From Pseudanabaenaceae cyanobacterium SKYG29 (lineage in GTDB: Bacteria; Cyanobacteriota; Cyanobacteriia; Pseudanabaenales; Pseudanabaenaceae): a DNA stretch of 64,000 nucleotides. The stretch covers positions 186,001 through 250,000 of the forward strand of contig JANWWT010000002.1 of assembly GCA_025055675.1 (NCBI GenBank). Reading direction: 5' to 3'. The position numbers and the translations under genes were made by a program. Positions 1 through 12,229 of the stretch are shown piece by piece. Within the stretch, counting starts at the first letter, position 1. The number at the start of each line of letters is the position of its first letter. Under the pieces are notes generated by a model. The model saw only the letters and a list, made by a program, of their open reading frames with translations, searched no databases and was not told where the DNA came from.

Positions 1-1758
1 GGCATCAGTCAACTCAAAAGCCTGTTCTAACTGTAGATCGGGGAGTCCTTCCATCTCCATAATCCGACCAGCAAAAATATTCTTTTTATTTTGCTTTTCT
101 ACAGTGAGCAGCCCTTTTTGGATGGCAACGTAGGGAATAGCATGGACAATATCCCGCAGAGTTACCCCTGGTTGCAATTCCCCTATAAACCGCACCCGTA
201 CGGATTCTGGCATGTTCAAAGGCATAACCCCCAAAGCTGCTGCCAATGCCACCAACCCCGATCCGGCTGGGAAAGAAATCCCCAACGGAAACCGTGTGTG
301 GGAATCACCCCCTGTGCCCACTGTGTCTGGTAGTAACATCCGATTGAGCCAGGAATGGATAATGCCATCTCCTACCCGTAAAACCACACCGCCTCTGGTA
401 GCAAAAAAATCAGGTAACTCCTTGTGTACTTTGATGTCAGCAGGTTTGGGATAAGCCGCTGTATGACAGAAAGTTTGCAAAACTAAATCCGCATTGAAGC
501 CTAGACAAGCTAGTTCCTTCAACTCGTCCCTGGTCATCGGTCCCGTCGTGTCTTGGGAACCAACAGTAGTAATGATCGGCTCACAGTAAGTGCCAGGACG
601 TACTCCTGGTAAGCCGCAAGCCCTGCCCACCATCTTCTGTGCCAAGGTAAAACCTTTACCTGTATCTTGGGGAGGACGGGGACGGATGAATAATTCACTG
701 GGGGGTAATCCCATAACCTCCCGCGCCCGATCGGTCAAGCCTCTGCCAATCATCAAATTGATCCTGCCCCCAGCTCTTACTTCATCACTGATAGTTTCTG
801 GCTTCAACTGAAACCTGCTAATTACTTCCCCCCGATCGTTTTCGATTTCTCCGCGATAGGGATAGATGTGAATGACATCCCCCGTCTGCATTTTAGTTAC
901 ATCGCACTCAATGGGCAGTGCTCCTGCATCCTCAGCCGTATTGAAGAAAATAGGAGCGATCGTGCCACCTAAAATCACGCCGCCGCTGCGCTTATTGGGG
1001 ATATAGGGAATGTCATTACCAATGTGCCACAGGAGAGAATTAATTGCTGACTTACGCGAGGAGCCTGTACCAACCACGTCTCCCACAAAAGCAACGGGAT
1101 AACCCTTCTGTTTCAACTCCGCAATGGTCTGAAGAGCACCAGGGGCACGGGACTCCAACATGTAAAGAGCGTGCAAGGGAATATCAGGACGGGAAACTGC
1201 CTGGGGAGCAGGAGATAGGTCATCAGTGTTAATTTCCCCTGCTACTTTGAATACCGTTACCGTCAGTTTCTCTGCTAGGGGAGGACGATCGGTAAACCAC
1301 TCTCCCTCTGCCCAGGACTGCAAAACAGCACGGGCATTGGTATTGGTCTGTGCTAACTCCACCACTTGGTGAAAACTATCAAATACCAGCAGAATCCTGG
1401 ATAGGGCACGTGCCGCTCTTGTCCCCAAATGGACATCCTCCAGCAACTCAATCAAGGGCTGGACATTGTAACCGCCTACCATCGTGCCCAGCAAATCTAC
1501 TGCCAACTCTGGGGAAACGATCGGGGAGACCACTTCTCCCTTAGCCACTGCCGCCAAAAAACCCGCCTTCACATAGGCTGCCTGATCCACACCAGGTGGT
1601 ACACGCTCTTGCAACAGATAGAGGAGATATTCTGCTTCCCCAGGAGGAGGGCTTTGCAGTAATTCACACAACTGGGACGTTTGTTCTGGTGTTAGGGGCA
1701 GGGGCGGAATACCCAAGAGCGATCGTTGGGCAACCTGTTCGCGGTAGGCAGTTAACAT
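1..1758 (-). CDS. acnB: Aconitate hydratase B (3' part lies outside the window)
   Basis: The reverse strand reads open from an ATG at 1758 to the window edge (586 codons), so about two thirds of the usual ~860-residue AcnB is present and the C-terminus is missing. The N-terminus is the HEAT-like domain peculiar to AcnB ([20 protein letters not shown]). A swivel domain follows ([15 protein letters not shown], then [16 protein letters not shown]), and then the start of the catalytic domain with [17 protein letters not shown] and [20 protein letters not shown]. AcnB isomerises citrate to isocitrate in the cytoplasm using a [4Fe-4S] cluster; the cluster cysteines should lie partly in the missing portion. 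It is divergent from the degraded kinase remnant to its right. Family identity is secure. Confidence 0.95.
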   Translation of the reverse strand, partial: MLTAYREQVAQRSLLGIPPLPLTPEQTSQLCELLQSPPPGEAEYLLYLLQERVPPGVDQAAYVKAGFLAAVAKGEVVSPIVSPELAVDLLGTMVGGYNVQPLIELLEDVHLGTRAARALSRILLVFDSFHQVVELAQTNTNARAVLQSWAEGEWFTDRPPLAEKLTVTVFKVAGEINTDDLSPAPQAVSRPDIPLHALYMLESRAPGALQTIAELKQKGYPVAFVGDVVGTGSSRKSAINSLLWHIGNDIPYIPNKRSGGVILGGTIAPIFFNTAEDAGALPIECDVTKMQTGDVIHIYPYRGEIENDRGEVISRFQLKPETISDEVRAGGRINLMIGRGLTDRAREVMGLPPSELFIRPRPPQDTGKGFTLAQKMVGRACGLPGVRPGTYCEPIITTVGSQDTTGPMTRDELKELACLGFNADLVLQTFCHTAAYPKPADIKVHKELPDFFATRGGVVLRVGDGIIHSWLNRMLLPDTVGTGGDSHTRFPLGISFPAGSGLVALAAALGVMPLNMPESVRVRFIGELQPGVTLRDIVHAIPYVAIQKGLLTVEKQNKKNIFAGRIMEMEGLPDLQLEQAFELTDA

Positions 1759-1795
1759 GGCTTTATTGGCAAGTCAGTCAAGAACATTTTAAGTA

Positions 1796-1817
1796 TTACA
1801 CACTATTGACAGTGTAA
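1796..1817. promoter_or_regulatory. Inverted repeat upstream of acnB
   Basis: TTACAC and GTGTAA flank a 10-base spacer, about 40 bases upstream of the acnB start. The spacing would suit a dimeric DNA-binding regulator. No regulator is identified, and the repeat could be chance in this AT-rich leader. Confidence 0.3.
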
Positions 1818-1869
1818 CAAACGCAACTAGTTTTTAACGTTCTCTTAAGTTAGAGTTACTACAGTGGGT

Positions 1870-2281
1870 ACAAACCCTGCCCTGTTACAGGCATAAAGCC
1901 CAGTGACATATCCCAAAAAAGATGCTAACTGATTGGCGTAGAGCAGCTGACGTAAAAATTTCCAGTAAGTTTGGAGAGTGGTTGGACCCTATGCTTGATC
2001 CTATACCAGAAAGACGATCGGCAAGTTCGGCAGATGCTCTGTCTGTGCTCAAAGGGTCAAAGCCCAAGTATTTTCTGCTTAAATCCCCACCTCCACAATT
2101 GCCAGGTGAAACGTTGATCGTTGACAGAACAAGGAATAAGTTCTATGTCGATTTCAGAACTTCTCTGGAAAGGAACTTTCTCTTTCCTTCTCTTAGCTAT
2201 CGTAAGTTGATTGCAGTTCCTATGATTTTTACCTTATTTATCTGGTTAGTCTTGGCATATTTCTTCATCGAAGAATCTTAG
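1870..2281 (+). pseudogene. Remnant of a cyanobacterial Ser/Thr protein kinase
   Basis: An open frame of 119 codons from 1922 begins with DWRRAADVKISSKFGEWL and DPIPERRSASSADALSVL. This resembles the end of the kinase domain in cyanobacterial Ser/Thr kinases (a LSPxFAxWLxxxLxPxPExRxxSAxxAL pattern). A linker and one C-terminal membrane helix (about residues 92-115) follow. In another frame just upstream, the stretch CPVTGIKPSDISQK looks like the preceding LLTGxxPxDIxQ segment, so a frameshift near 1918 is likely. The ATP-binding and catalytic parts of the kinase are absent. I therefore read this as a 5'-truncated, frameshifted relic. The kinase resemblance is from motif reading only; the alternative is a small unrelated membrane protein starting at 1922. 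Confidence 0.45.
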
Positions 2282-4145
<1,864 letters not shown>

Positions 4146-4208
4146 TTCAGTGTCCTGACAGTGGAGGATGGGGTTTGTCGCCCTGTCTTTCTTTTCTAGG
4201 AGGAGGCT

Positions 4209-4997
4209 ATGACGGGGGAACAGTTAACAGTTGAACAGGCGATTGCTAACCTGGAGGGGCAGGATTTGGGAATGCGGCTCTACAGTGCCTGGTGGCTGGG
4301 ACGGTTCCGTGTGAAGGAGGAGAGGGCAATTCAAGCCTTAGTCAAGGCTCTGCAGGATAGAGACGATCGGACTCCCAACGGTGGCTATCCTCTGCGGCGG
4401 AATGCGGCACGGGCACTGGGTAAGTTGGGGGATAGGAATGTGGTACCCCATTTGATGGACTGTCTGTCCTGCGAGGATTTTTACGTGCGGGAGGCGGCAG
4501 CCCAATCTCTGGAAATGTTGCAAGACCCAGTCTGTATCCCCCATTTGATCAAGTTGCTGGCAGAGCCAGAATCCATACCCCATCCTGCGCCGGAATTGCC
4601 CTATCTAGCTCAGCCCTTTGATGCCATCATAGAAGCCCTCGGCACTTTGGGAGCGATCGAGGCGGTCGGTTTAATTGCCCCCTATCTGGAGCACGAGGTG
4701 CCTCGCATTCGTTTTGCCGCTGCCCGTGCTCTCTATCAACTCACTGATGACCGCAGTCGTTATGGTCAGATTTTAATTGATGGTCTCAATAGCCCCGATT
4801 TGCAACTACGGCGGGCAGTACTGGCAGACATTGGCGCGATCGGTTACCTGCAGGCAGCTCAACCTGTAGCGGATACGTTGGCGGAAAATAGCCTGAAATT
4901 GTTGGCTCTGAAAGGTATTCTGGAACAGAATTTACCCCCCGATTACTTGACGGCAGAAACGATCGCGGTCATGGATTTGATGGATTCTTTACTTTGA
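4209..4997 (+). CDS. cpcE: Phycocyanobilin lyase subunit CpcE-type (HEAT repeats)
   Basis: This is a 262-residue protein preceded by a good ribosome site (aggaggag, then ATG). Residues 25-35 read [10 protein letters not shown] and residues 60-75 read [20 protein letters not shown], followed by repeated HEAT-like units ([40 protein letters not shown]). The protein ends in MDLMDSLL. These features match CpcE, which with CpcF attaches phycocyanobilin to a cysteine of the phycocyanin alpha subunit. CpcF and the cpc structural genes are not in this window. Its position directly behind atpB, and convergent with accD by a 9-base overlap, is unusual. A related lyase subunit (PecE or an IaiH/NblB-type HEAT protein) is less likely given the CpcE-like ends. 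Confidence 0.85.
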   Translation: MTGEQLTVEQAIANLEGQDLGMRLYSAWWLGRFRVKEERAIQALVKALQDRDDRTPNGGYPLRRNAARALGKLGDRNVVPHLMDCLSCEDFYVREAAAQSLEMLQDPVCIPHLIKLLAEPESIPHPAPELPYLAQPFDAIIEALGTLGAIEAVGLIAPYLEHEVPRIRFAAARALYQLTDDRSRYGQILIDGLNSPDLQLRRAVLADIGAIGYLQAAQPVADTLAENSLKLLALKGILEQNLPPDYLTAETIAVMDLMDSLL

Positions 4998-5873
4998 CAG
5001 AGCAGGGCAATAGTTGTGCAACCGCAATAACTGTACCAGCGTCGATCGTAGTTTCAACCGTGGTACTACCATATCCACAAAACCATGTTCTAGGAGATAT
5101 TCCGAGGTTTGAAAGTTGTCGGGGATTTTTTGTTTGAGAGTTTGTTCAATCACTCTTCTTCCAGTAAAGCCAATCAGTGCCTTGGGTTCAGCAATGATGA
5201 TGTCCCCCAGCATAGCAAAACTGGCGGTTACTCCCCCTGTGGTGGGATTGGTCAAAATAGCAATGTAGAGTTGCCGTGCGCGTCGGTGCCGATCGAGGGC
5301 AGCCGCCGTCTTTGCCATCTGCATCAAACTTAAGATTCCTTCCTGCATCCTAGCCCCCCCAGACGCACAAACTAGTAGGAGGGGCAAAGCACTATCGGTG
5401 GCAGTTTCGGTCAGGCGGGCAATCTTTTCTCCTACTACCGACCCCATGCTCCCCCCCATAAAGCGAAAGTCCATCACCCCCAACGCCACAGGAATACCTT
5501 CCATCTTGCCCAATCCTGTTACTACGGCATCCTGTAACTCCGTTTTGCTGCGATATTCTTCTAACCGATCGGGATAGGGCTTGCGGTCACAGAAATTGAG
5601 GGGGTCAGTGGAGACAAGATGACCGTTGATTTCCCTCCAAGAGTCGGGGTCTAGGAGCTGGGCAATGCGATCGGGGGCAGGTACCTGGTTGTGGAAGTGG
5701 CAGTGGGGACAGACGAGTAAGTTATTCTGTAAATCCTTGATGTAGGTGAGGTGATTGCAGTTAGGGCACTTGTGCCAGAGACCATCAGGAATCTCCCGCT
5801 CTTGGTAGGCAGGGGGGGCAAGCTTTTCCTTCTTGCGGGAACGGGCTTCCGCAAACCAGTCAAAAATCGTCAT
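4989..5873 (-). CDS. accD: Acetyl-CoA carboxylase carboxyltransferase subunit beta
   Basis: This 294-residue subunit, with AccA, transfers the carboxyl group from carboxybiotin to acetyl-CoA in the first step of fatty acid synthesis. An N-terminal four-cysteine zinc ribbon is visible (CPNC near residue 36, CPHC near 55), followed by the crotonase-like carboxyltransferase domain with GGARMQEG and [18 protein letters not shown] chose the ATG at 5873 ([17 protein letters not shown]) because it is the conserved AccD start. It overlaps the glgA stop by 4 bases (ATGA). A longer reading to 5942 runs into glgA and is not supported. Confidence 0.95.
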   Translation of the reverse strand: MTIFDWFAEARSRKKEKLAPPAYQEREIPDGLWHKCPNCNHLTYIKDLQNNLLVCPHCHFHNQVPAPDRIAQLLDPDSWREINGHLVSTDPLNFCDRKPYPDRLEEYRSKTELQDAVVTGLGKMEGIPVALGVMDFRFMGGSMGSVVGEKIARLTETATDSALPLLLVCASGGARMQEGILSLMQMAKTAAALDRHRRARQLYIAILTNPTTGGVTASFAMLGDIIIAEPKALIGFTGRRVIEQTLKQKIPDNFQTSEYLLEHGFVDMVVPRLKLRSTLVQLLRLHNYCPALSK

Positions 5874-7249
5874 GCCACTAACTCCGCTAGACTGGGAATC
5901 GATCGGTATAACTCTATATATCTTTCGGCGGCAGTATCCCAACTAAAGTCCATGGCCATACCCCGCTGCTGCAATTTGCGCCAGGTGTCGGGATAGCGAT
6001 AAGCTTCGTAGGCACAGACCAAAGCGGTGTACATATCCATCGGGTCGTAACGATCGAAACAATAGCCATTGCCTTTGCCTGCTACGGGATCATGGTGCTG
6101 CACAGTGTCGACTAAACCCCCTGTACTGCGGACAATTGGCACACAGCCATACTTGAGGGCAATCATCTGGCTAATGCCACAGGGTTCAAAGCGACTGGGC
6201 ATCAAAAACGCATCACAACCGCCATAGACCCGCTGGGACAAGGGGGAGCTAAATAAAATCTGGGCGGACATCTTGCCCGGAAAGCGAGCCGCTAACTGCC
6301 ATAACTGGGATTCGTAATATCTTTCTCCGGCACCAATCACGACAAACTGGGAGTTAGTAAAGGAGAGAAAGTTACCGATCGCTTGAATCACCAGATCAAT
6401 CCCCTTTTGCTCCACCAGACGGGTAACCATCCCCACCAAAAAAGCTTCACGGTTAATTTGTAAACCCACTTCCTGTTGCAGGGCTACCTTATTTTGCTGA
6501 CGTAATTCTAAAGTCTGACTATCGTAGTTTTTCACCAAGTAGGGATCAATGCGGGGGTCAAGTTTCTCGTCAATGCCATTCAAAATCCCCCAGGGCACCA
6601 ACTGGGCTAATAGACCTTCTAGTCCCTCTCCATAGGCGGGTGTGCAAATCTGCCGGGCGTAGGTGGGGGAAACTGTATTAACCCGATCGGCAAAAATAAT
6701 CGCCGCCGCCATGGTTGTATCGCCACGAAAGTACCAGGGCACCCAGGTTATCTGCTCTAAGCGCCAGCGCCAGGGACCTTGATACGCCAGATTGTGAATT
6801 GTGAACACAGTAGAAATATCAGGGGTCTGGTGCATCCACACGGGGATCATGCCCGTATGCCAGTCATGGCAATGGATAAGGTGGGGTTTCCAGTAATTCC
6901 AGGCGAACTCGGCACAGGCGTTGGCAAATAGGGTAAAGCGCCAGTCTTCGTCATCCCCATAGTAAATCCGATTCGCCATAAATGCCCCATGCCCCACTAG
7001 GTATAGCGGTACATCGGAGTCAGGCAGACGGGTTTCAAATACGTCAAAATTCTGGTACATACAGTGCCCCCGCCATACCAGTTCCACAGGGTCAGTGAGG
7101 CGATTGTTGACCACGCCGTAGTAGGGCAGGATGACACGGACATCAAACCCTTTTTTGTGCAGCACTTTGGGCAAACTACCCACCACGTCCGCCATACCCC
7201 CCACCTTGGCAATAGGGGCAGCTTCAGCAGCGGCAAATAAGATTTTCAT
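5870..7249 (-). CDS. glgA: Glycogen synthase (ADP-glucose type, GT5)
   Basis: This 459-residue protein transfers glucose from ADP-glucose to the growing alpha-1,4-glucan of glycogen. The N-terminal [16 protein letters not shown] contains the KxGGL/M ADP-glucose-binding loop. [11 protein letters not shown] lies near residue 125, the second Rossmann domain begins with [15 protein letters not shown], and the C-terminal nucleotide site reads [18 protein letters not shown] followed by STGGLVDTV. Cyanobacteria usually have two synthases; the sequence looks like the GlgA1 type, but I cannot prove the class. It is coupled to accD by a 4-base overlap and follows rpaA at a short distance on the same strand. 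Confidence 0.93.
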   Translation of the reverse strand: MKILFAAAEAAPIAKVGGMADVVGSLPKVLHKKGFDVRVILPYYGVVNNRLTDPVELVWRGHCMYQNFDVFETRLPDSDVPLYLVGHGAFMANRIYYGDDEDWRFTLFANACAEFAWNYWKPHLIHCHDWHTGMIPVWMHQTPDISTVFTIHNLAYQGPWRWRLEQITWVPWYFRGDTTMAAAIIFADRVNTVSPTYARQICTPAYGEGLEGLLAQLVPWGILNGIDEKLDPRIDPYLVKNYDSQTLELRQQNKVALQQEVGLQINREAFLVGMVTRLVEQKGIDLVIQAIGNFLSFTNSQFVVIGAGERYYESQLWQLAARFPGKMSAQILFSSPLSQRVYGGCDAFLMPSRFEPCGISQMIALKYGCVPIVRSTGGLVDTVQHHDPVAGKGNGYCFDRYDPMDMYTALVCAYEAYRYPDTWRKLQQRGMAMDFSWDTAAERYIELYRSIPSLAELVA

Positions 7250-7264
7250 GGGGATGACTATCTA

Positions 7265-8020
7265 CTACTTCTGGTTATTTTCAACCGTCGGGGAAACTTT
7301 GGCAACTTCTGGTTCAGGGGGTGGCAGTTCTAAACAGTAGCCTGCGCCATAGACGGTTTTAATGTATTTGGGGTGGCGGGGGTCAGGCTCCATCTTGGTG
7401 CGCAGGTGACGGATGTGGACGCGGATGGTCTCTATATCATCGTCAGGCTCGTAGCCCCATACTTCCCGTAAAATTTCACTGGGGGAGACGGTCTGCCCAT
7501 GGCGCTGTAACAGACAGTGCAATAGCTCAAATTCTAGGTGGGTAAGCTTAATTTTTTCCCCCTGCCATACGGCTTCAAACCGCTCGGGAATGAGGGTGAG
7601 TGCTCCATAACTAAGGATTTCATTGTGCTTGGCAGCCTGGGGAATCCGATCGGTGCGGCGCAGGAGGGCACGGATACGGGCAAGCATTTCTTCCATCTCA
7701 AAGGGTTTGGTGAGGTAGTCATCTGCACCGGCGTTGAAACCCTCTACCTTATCCTGGGTCTGGCTCATGGCTGTCAGCATTAGAATTGGTATATCTTTTG
7801 TCCGTTCATCCCGGCGCAAGCGCTGACAAATGGTAGTCCCGAATACACCAGGCAGCATAAGGTCGAGAATGATCAAGTCAGGAAGTAGCTGAATTGCTAA
7901 TGCCTGCCCCCGAATGCCATCTTCTGCTTGCTCGACTTGGTAGCCTGCTAACTCTAGGTTTACCTTTACGACTTCGGCGATGGCACTGTCATCTTCTATT
8001 ACTAGTATGCGCGGCATCAT
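7265..8020 (-). CDS. rpaA: Circadian-output response regulator RpaA (OmpR class)
   Basis: The N-terminal receiver domain (about residues 1-125) has the acidic pair IEDD, the phospho-acceptor in [10 protein letters not shown] and the lysine in DDYLTKPF. The C-terminal OmpR winged helix (about 140-235) contains [40 protein letters not shown] and [15 protein letters not shown]. The near-verbatim stretches [19 protein letters not shown] and [16 protein letters not shown] are characteristic of RpaA, the master transcription factor phosphorylated by SasA under KaiC control, and distinguish it from RpaB. The start is MMPRIL or MPRIL. kaiABC lies about 54 kb away in the same window. The ~14-residue tail after the winged helix is rich in Pro and Glu. 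Confidence 0.9.
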   Translation of the reverse strand: MMPRILVIEDDSAIAEVVKVNLELAGYQVEQAEDGIRGQALAIQLLPDLIILDLMLPGVFGTTICQRLRRDERTKDIPILMLTAMSQTQDKVEGFNAGADDYLTKPFEMEEMLARIRALLRRTDRIPQAAKHNEILSYGALTLIPERFEAVWQGEKIKLTHLEFELLHCLLQRHGQTVSPSEILREVWGYEPDDDIETIRVHIRHLRTKMEPDPRHPKYIKTVYGAGYCLELPPPEPEVAKVSPTVENNQK

Positions 8021-8117
8021 TCCCCTCTGTCTTGAGTTAGCTGCAGTCTATTTGAATTTTAGTAAATTTCTCAGGGGCTGTCTTCATCTTCTGATACATT
8101 TTTTAATGGAAAAGGCG

Positions 8118-9053
8118 CTATAATTCCGCCCGGTCGTAAGCGGCAATGATTTTTTGTACTAAGGGATGACGTACTACATCGGCACGGGTGAACTCGACAA
8201 AGCCAATGCCTTCGACCTGACGGAGAATGTTGCGGGCAATGATTAAGCCTGATGTTTGGTGGGGTGGCAGGTCGGTTTGGGAAATGTCGCCGGTGACAAC
8301 CATTTTCGACTGGGAGCCGAGGCGGGTGAGTAGCATTTTCATCTGGGCAGGGGTGGTGTTCTGGGCTTCGTCCACAATTATGAAAGCCCGATTGAGAGTG
8401 CGTCCCCGCATATAGGCAAGGGGAGCAATTTCAATTATGCCTTTCTCAATTAGCTGGGGCACACGCTCTACTTCCATCAGTTCATAGAGGGCATCGTAGA
8501 GGGGACGGAGGTAGGGGCTAATTTTTTGTTGCATGTCTCCTGGTAGAAAGCCCAGTTTTTCTCCTGCTTCTACGGCGGGACGGGTCAAAATCAGACGGTC
8601 ATAGATATTTTCCTGCAGTGCTTTTACTGCTAATACAGCTGCTAGGAAGGTTTTTCCTGTCCCCGCCGGTCCAATGCCAAAGGTTAAATCGTGGGTTTGA
8701 ATGGTGTTGACGTAGTGCTGTTGTCGCCAGGTGCGGGTCTGGATAATCTGTCCCTGCCTAGTGCGGGCTAGGGGTGGTCGCCGTTTCCATTCCTCCAGTA
8801 AGGAACGATCGAGAGCAGTTTGAGCGCTGATTAAGTCTGCCTCCCCAATGGTATTGCCCTTACTCCAGAGGGGTTCTAGGGCTTCAATCAGTTTGAGGGC
8901 GCGGTGCGTGGCTTCCTCTTCTCCTTCAATCCAAAGTTCCTGTCCCCGCAATACAATTGTTGTCTGGGTGAAGGCTTGAATCTGTTCTAGGGCACGATCG
9001 AGGGTAAGGGCAGCAGTCAGACTGGGGATGGGGAATATGAGCCGATCGGTCAT
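8118..9053 (-). CDS. PhoH family ATPase (PhoH/YbeZ type)
   Basis: A 311-residue cytoplasmic P-loop protein. Walker A GPAGTGKTFLAAVLAV is near residue 130 and Walker B AFIIVDEAQNTTPAQMKM near 225, followed by MVVTGDISQTDLP. This order and length match the PhoH-like (YbeZ) family, which is linked to RNA metabolism and often sits next to ybeY. No ybeY neighbour is present here. The gene is 4 bases downstream of the cyclophilin gene on the same strand, so the two are probably cotranscribed. Confidence 0.9.
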   Translation of the reverse strand: MTDRLIFPIPSLTAALTLDRALEQIQAFTQTTIVLRGQELWIEGEEEATHRALKLIEALEPLWSKGNTIGEADLISAQTALDRSLLEEWKRRPPLARTRQGQIIQTRTWRQQHYVNTIQTHDLTFGIGPAGTGKTFLAAVLAVKALQENIYDRLILTRPAVEAGEKLGFLPGDMQQKISPYLRPLYDALYELMEVERVPQLIEKGIIEIAPLAYMRGRTLNRAFIIVDEAQNTTPAQMKMLLTRLGSQSKMVVTGDISQTDLPPHQTSGLIIARNILRQVEGIGFVEFTRADVVRHPLVQKIIAAYDRAEL

Positions 9054-9057
9054 CCAG

Positions 9058-10179
9058 TTAGAGGGGCGGGCTTTCTAGGGGTGTTAAACTGGGGGGGAGT
9101 TCCAGGTTTTCTTCTCCCTCTACTAACTTAGCATGAATAATTTTGTCCCCCAAGCGCAGGGAGCGTAATACTTCTTCTCCTTCGATCATATAGCCGAAGA
9201 CGGTGTAATTGCCGTCCATAAGATTCAAACCCGCGGGGGTGAGGTCGGATTCAAAGAGATAGAGGAAAAACTGGGAAGAGCCACCGTTGGGGTTGTCGTA
9301 GCTATGAGCCATTGCCAAAGTGCCATAGGCAGAAAAGGGCAGGACTGGTAAAACTCGATCGTAACCCGCCTCTGCCAGGGTCTTGCCGTAGATGGGTAGG
9401 GGCTGTCCTGGGAGCATAATTTCCATGGGGACGGTGCGCACCTTACCTGTGCGGGGGTCAACATAGCCATCTTCGGGACCAGGGGGGTCACCTGCTTGGA
9501 CATAAAAACCTTCATCGGCACGGTTGAACTCTAAACCATCGTAGAAACCCTGGCGCACTAGGTCAGCAAACTGTCCCGCATTTACAGGGGCATTATAGCC
9601 GTCCAATACTAGCTTGATTGTCCCTTTGTTGGTCTCTAGCTCCACCACTGCCCTACCCTTAAGCTGGGGTAAATGGCGATACTCCTGGGGTACAGTAAAG
9701 GGGAATTTTTGCACCATGTCCTCTTCAATGGTGGTCACATACTCCAGGGCTGTCTCTACCAAGGGGGGGACATCCAGACGCTTTTTCTTCTCGATCGCTT
9801 GCTCTAGTTGGGGCAAAAACGCTACTAGTTGCCCATAGGCTTGGGTCGCCTCCTCAAGCTGGCGGGGGTTGATGCTTGCTAAGATCGATTCCTGTTTTTC
9901 TGTGAGAGTTGCCTCTATTTCTTTAATCCCTTTGCGCAGACTGCTCCACCGCTTCATTTTGGCTTCCTTGGGCATGCCCTCTAGGGTATGTTGTACTAGG
10001 CGAATGTCGGGGTTATCGATCGGTAGGGCGTTGCGTAACAAAATACGGGGGTCTTTGATTGCCGTGGTGGAGGGGAGAGAAGCATAACTGATCTGGGGCA
10101 ACCATACTAACCACAGGAAAGAGCACAAAAAAGCAATAACCTGGCGCAGCATAGCTAGACAATAGGTGACCATTTGCAT
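9058..10179 (-). CDS. Cyclophilin-type peptidyl-prolyl isomerase, TLP40/CYP38-like
   Basis: A 373-residue protein. An N-terminal hydrophobic segment (AFLCSFLWLVWLPQISYA) suggests export to the thylakoid lumen or periplasm. A helical region of about 130 residues follows, and then a cyclophilin domain (about 180-355) with LETNKGTIKLVLDGYNAPV, EFNRADEGFYVQAGDP and LAMAHSYDNPNGGSSQFFLY. This two-part build is that of plant TLP40/CYP38 and its cyanobacterial homologues, connected with photosystem II assembly. The catalytic Arg of typical cyclophilins is replaced in this subfamily, so real isomerase activity is uncertain. Starts at 10179, 10173 or 10152 are possible; none has a clear ribosome site. 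Confidence 0.87.
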   Translation of the reverse strand: MQMVTYCLAMLRQVIAFLCSFLWLVWLPQISYASLPSTTAIKDPRILLRNALPIDNPDIRLVQHTLEGMPKEAKMKRWSSLRKGIKEIEATLTEKQESILASINPRQLEEATQAYGQLVAFLPQLEQAIEKKKRLDVPPLVETALEYVTTIEEDMVQKFPFTVPQEYRHLPQLKGRAVVELETNKGTIKLVLDGYNAPVNAGQFADLVRQGFYDGLEFNRADEGFYVQAGDPPGPEDGYVDPRTGKVRTVPMEIMLPGQPLPIYGKTLAEAGYDRVLPVLPFSAYGTLAMAHSYDNPNGGSSQFFLYLFESDLTPAGLNLMDGNYTVFGYMIEGEEVLRSLRLGDKIIHAKLVEGEENLELPPSLTPLESPPL

Positions 10180-10225
10180 TATCCCACACCCAGGGATTTT
10201 GCCGAAAAGTCTGCTACTGCCTTAG

Positions 10226-10417
10226 CTAGAGGAGTAAGGATGACAATGGCAGAGGCAGCTTCACGATCGTGGTCACCGGTCTAATCAGGTTATCACTGGC
10301 TTTTGGGTAGGTTTCTAGACGATCGTTTGACTTTTGTATCTCTACTTCTAACTTGTCAACTTTCTGTTGCAGGATGTTCAGGGCATCAAGGATTTTTTGT
10401 TCAGTTTCCGTACTCAT
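10226..10417 (-). CDS. Small coiled-coil protein of unknown function
   Basis: A 63-residue reading frame starting at MSTETEQKILDALNILQQKV. Residues 5-35 form a plausible heptad coiled coil (ILDALNILQQKVDKLEVEIQ); the rest is polar and then hydrophobic (KLPLPLSSLLL). It follows the 55-residue Cys-rich gene by 10 bases on the same strand, suggesting a two-gene unit. I do not recognise the family. The C-terminal end may be unreliable because it looks less protein-like than the coiled coil. Confidence 0.5.
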   Translation of the reverse strand: MSTETEQKILDALNILQQKVDKLEVEIQKSNDRLETYPKASDNLIRPVTTIVKLPLPLSSLLL

Positions 10418-10427
10418 GGGTATAGCA

Positions 10428-10595
10428 CTAAGTCTTGGGCTTGAACCGATCGGCGGCAATCTGAATCATACGATCGATAGATGTGTTTGCCAAAAATTTC
10501 CTAGTCTGTTCCAGGTAGGGTAGATGGGGGCACTTGTCACCCAAAACACAACCGTTGACGCAGGCTTCTTTGCAATTAATGGTAGTGGGGTTCAT
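10428..10595 (-). CDS. Small Cys-rich conserved-type protein (55 aa)
   Basis: An ATG at 10595 opens 55 codons ending in TAG at 10428. The N-terminal half holds four cysteines in CKEACVNGCVLGDKCPH (C-x3-C-x3-C-x5-C), a spacing suited to binding a metal or Fe-S cluster. The second half is a likely amphipathic helix (LEQTRKFLANTSIDRMIQIA). It resembles short cyanobacterial proteins of the form CKExCVNGCxLGxxCP followed by a helix, but I know no function. The gene is too short for standard ORF cut-offs. Confidence 0.6.
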   Translation of the reverse strand: MNPTTINCKEACVNGCVLGDKCPHLPYLEQTRKFLANTSIDRMIQIAADRFKPKT

Positions 10596-10649
10596 TGTTC
10601 TTCACAAAATAGACTTACTATAACTTAGTATTTTCTCACAGACTTCCCA

Positions 10650-11144
10650 GTGACAAAATTACTCACCAGGACGATCGTACCCTTCCTCAAGTTGTGGCTG
10701 CGCAGTCAAGTGGAGGGAGTAGCTCAGTTAGACATAGACATCGACAGTGGCGATGGGCAGCTGCTGCAGGGCAATATTCCCTACGCCCAAGTAACAGCAA
10801 GGGATGTGCGCTATCAGGGTTTAGAGGCTGCCTATGTCCGCCTAGTAGCCCAGGCTATTCATCTCAATTTGCCCCAAGTTCTGCAAGGACAGCCGCTGCA
10901 GCTACTAGACCCGATCGTTGTGCATGTCCACCTCAGTGCTACCCGTACCCAGTTACAGCAGGCTTTGCAATCCCCTCTGGTCACTGCGGCTTTGGGCTAT
11001 GGTGTCAATCCCCACATCCCAGCAGGGGAAATGCAGTCAGTTTTATCACACTTGCTGCAGTCTTTGGGAGTTCAGATTGACCACTTAGAAATTGATGCGG
11101 ACGGTATTTCCTGCCAAGTGCAACTGCAAATCAAAGCCACCTAG
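10650..11144 (+). CDS. DUF2993 (LmeA-like) lipid-binding-type protein
   Basis: This 164-residue protein starts at a GTG (10650) and has the DUF2993 pattern: [47 protein letters not shown], written here in outline, followed by a membrane- or lipid-binding beta fold and [19 protein letters not shown] at the end. Members of this family in actinobacteria bind phospholipids (LmeA); the cyanobacterial versions have no proven role. No signal peptide is obvious. The end overlaps the convergent ruvB stop by 4 bases. Confidence 0.75.
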   Translation: MTKLLTRTIVPFLKLWLRSQVEGVAQLDIDIDSGDGQLLQGNIPYAQVTARDVRYQGLEAAYVRLVAQAIHLNLPQVLQGQPLQLLDPIVVHVHLSATRTQLQQALQSPLVTAALGYGVNPHIPAGEMQSVLSHLLQSLGVQIDHLEIDADGISCQVQLQIKAT

Positions 11145-12166
11145 TAACCCAGGTGTTGGTAAGCCAGGGGAGTAACAATTCTACCTCTGGCTGTGCGCTG
11201 GAGATAGCCAATTTGTAGTAAGTAAGGTTCGTAAACTGCCTCGATCGTTTGGGCATCTTCCCCAGTGATAGCAGCGATCGTCTCTAGCCCGACGGGTCCG
11301 CCCTGGAAATTTTCAATCATGGTGGTCAGAATCTTGCGGTCAATCCAGTCTAAGCCCATGGGGTCAACTTCAAATAAAGTCAGAGCTTCGACAGCAATCT
11401 GGGCAGTGATAGTGGCAGCGCCTTGCACCTGGGCATAGTCCCGCACGCGGCGGAGTAAACGGTTGGCAATTCTGGGCGTACCCCGCGATCGTTGGGCAAT
11501 AGCCTGGGCAGCGGCTGGGTCGATCTCTAGTTGGAGAATGTGGGCACTGCGCAGAACAATCTGGCTTAGTTCCGCCACTGTGTAAAAGCGCAAGTGATGG
11601 GTTAAACCAAACCGATCCCGTAGGGGTGAGGACAGGGCTGCTACTCGGGTTGTCGCTCCCACCAGGGTAAAAGGGGGCAAGGGTAAACTACGGGTACGGG
11701 CACTCTGACCTTTACCGATCGTTATATCCAGGCGGTAGTCTTCCATAGCAGCGTATAGAATTTCCTCTGTGACGCGGGGCAGGCGGTGAATTTCATCGAT
11801 AAAGAGAATGTCCCCCCTTTGTAAACTCACCAACAGACCAGCAATATCCCTGGGGCGTTCCAGGGCAGGGGCAGCAGTGATTTGGCACTTGGTCCCCATC
11901 TCAGCGGCAATAATTAGAGCCAGGGAAGTTTTTCCCAAGCCAGGCGGTCCGTACAGGAGCAGATGGTCTAGGGCATTGCCCCGTGCCTTGGCAGCTTGGA
12001 TGGCGATCGTCAGCTGGGCTTTTAATTCCTGTTGCCCTATGTATTCAGCCAGGGTTTGGGGACGGCTATGATCGATACTGACTTGCTCAGCGGAACTAGG
12101 CTGGGGAGCTACCACCCGCGAAGGCGTTGGCTTTTTCCCTTGGTCGAAGGAAGAGATGATTGCCAT
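11141..12166 (-). CDS. ruvB: Holliday junction branch-migration helicase RuvB
   Basis: This 341-residue AAA+ motor drives Holliday-junction branch migration with RuvA. Walker [16 protein letters not shown] is near residue 70, Walker [14 protein letters not shown] near 120, sensor 1 [18 protein letters not shown] near 170, and the C-terminal winged helix contains [21 protein letters not shown] and an R-G-R-I-V-T-P end. It is a single gene in this window with no ruvA or ruvC neighbour. Confidence 0.97.
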   Translation of the reverse strand: MAIISSFDQGKKPTPSRVVAPQPSSAEQVSIDHSRPQTLAEYIGQQELKAQLTIAIQAAKARGNALDHLLLYGPPGLGKTSLALIIAAEMGTKCQITAAPALERPRDIAGLLVSLQRGDILFIDEIHRLPRVTEEILYAAMEDYRLDITIGKGQSARTRSLPLPPFTLVGATTRVAALSSPLRDRFGLTHHLRFYTVAELSQIVLRSAHILQLEIDPAAAQAIAQRSRGTPRIANRLLRRVRDYAQVQGAATITAQIAVEALTLFEVDPMGLDWIDRKILTTMIENFQGGPVGLETIAAITGEDAQTIEAVYEPYLLQIGYLQRTARGRIVTPLAYQHLGY

Positions 12167-12229
12167 AGCTGGGTCTGGGGTGCTACTAAATTTAATCTAG
12201 GATAGTCTAATTGCAACCGAGGTCAGATT

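Noticed and set aside
1885-2067. 60-codon minus-strand frame opposite the kinase remnant
   Set aside because: It is antisense to the better-supported kinase-like frame and has no motif or ribosome site.
5874-5942. N-terminal extension of accD
   Set aside because: It lies inside the glgA coding region in another frame, and AccD proteins start at MTxFDWF-like sequence.
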